Of a DNA stretch of 5,451 nt, positions 5,357 through 5,451 are shown piece by piece (position 1 is the first letter of the stretch; every line of letters begins with the position of its first letter). Position numbers and translations under genes: made by a program. The notes under the pieces are model-generated. The model was not told the origin of the DNA. It saw nothing but the letters and a program-made list of their open reading frames with translations, and made no database searches. Origin of the DNA: Phycisphaerales bacterium UBA2402 (GTDB lineage Bacteria; Planctomycetota; Phycisphaerae; Phycisphaerales; UBA1924); the NCBI GenBank assembly GCA_002343715.1, contig DDSA01000191.1:1-5451 (forward strand). The letters are read 5' to 3'.

Positions 5357-5451
5357 AGAGCACCCGTCCATGTCCCTGCACACCCCCCTGCACCGGCGCG
5401 TACACCGCGCCGTAGCCCGCACCAGGCGGCACCGTCTGGTCCAGAGCCGTC
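5355..5451 (-). CDS. C-terminal end of an upstream gene, product unknown (5'-partial)
   Basis: Only the last 31 codons and a TAG stop (5357-5355) are inside the window; the gene begins beyond the right edge. The tail reads TALDQTVPPGAGYG followed by AVYAPVQGGVQGHGRVL, rich in Gly, Val, Gln and Pro and without charged clusters, which suits a flexible C-terminus. The reading frame was chosen because it ends eight bases before the next gene and its stop is interleaved with that gene's Shine-Dalgarno, the same tight packing seen at the other junctions in the window. It probably belongs to the same operon and, by position, could be another virion protein, but the fragment is too short to name. The frame call is fairly secure; the function is unknown. 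Confidence 0.6.
   Translation of the reverse strand, partial: TALDQTVPPGAGYGAVYAPVQGGVQGHGRVL

Larger units (their letters stand above)
1..5451 (-). other. Single-direction phage structural gene cluster, probably one operon
   Basis: Six consecutive genes share the strand, with junctions of +8, +12, +11, -4 and -1 bases and a good Shine-Dalgarno at all five visible starts; three of the five starts are GTG. No gap is long enough for a promoter or a hairpin terminator with a T-tract, so the genes are most simply one transcript entering from the right and leaving to the left. The plus strand has long open frames only because high GC removes stop codons opposite real genes. Confidence 0.8.

Noticed and set aside
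1..5451. tRNA, CRISPR, insertion sequence, attachment site or diversity-generating retroelement signals
   Set aside because: No cloverleaf, regular direct repeats, terminal inverted repeats, transposase or reverse transcriptase motifs, or template/variable repeat pair were seen on either strand.

Overview
This 5.45 kb window is very GC-rich (roughly two thirds G+C by eye) and reads almost wholly as one compact minus-strand gene cluster, transcribed from the right edge to the left edge. I see six genes: the last 31 codons of an unidentified gene (right edge), a 236-aa probable jelly-roll virion protein, a 650-aa beta-propeller-like protein, a 122-aa membrane or lipoprotein candidate, a 114-aa single-span membrane protein with a long helical tail, and at least 650 codons of a second large beta-rich protein that runs off the left edge. 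Gene gaps are 8, 12 and 11 bases, followed by a 4-base GTGA overlap and a 1-base TAGTG overlap. Every complete start has a purine-rich Shine-Dalgarno sequence 4-7 bases upstream.

The organisation and the protein types point to the structural (tail/neck or capsid-accessory) module of a tailed dsDNA bacteriophage or prophage. The Shine-Dalgarno sites and frequent GTG starts fit a high-GC bacterial host. I cannot name the host. A lipoprotein-like signal in the 122-aa gene would fit a Gram-negative host if it is real. No polymerase, terminase, portal, integrase, tRNA or lysis enzyme is in the window, so lytic or temperate lifestyle cannot be judged.

Region by region (minus strand, right to left): 5355-5451 is the C-terminal end of an upstream gene; 4636-5346 is the jelly-roll-like protein; 2671-4623 is a propeller-like protein with an N-terminal basic 'NVR...GR...RPG' segment; 2291-2659 and 1950-2294 are two small coupled membrane-protein genes; 1-1950 is the open-ended large gene, with a LamG/concanavalin-like N-terminal part, a propeller region resembling phage nozzle/stabilisation proteins, a beta-rich C-terminal part and the start of a Pro/Gly/Thr-rich linker. 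The last gene is easy to miss because its stop lies outside the window and longer-looking closed frames overlap it on both strands.

Working model (inference): the three larger proteins are virion components assembled on or near the tail, and the two small proteins between them act at the host envelope, either in lysis (holin- or spanin-like) or in tail-membrane interaction. There is no non-coding stretch longer than 12 bases and I see no promoter or terminator, so transcription probably starts to the right of the window and continues past its left edge. The plus strand appears to hold only antisense shadows.
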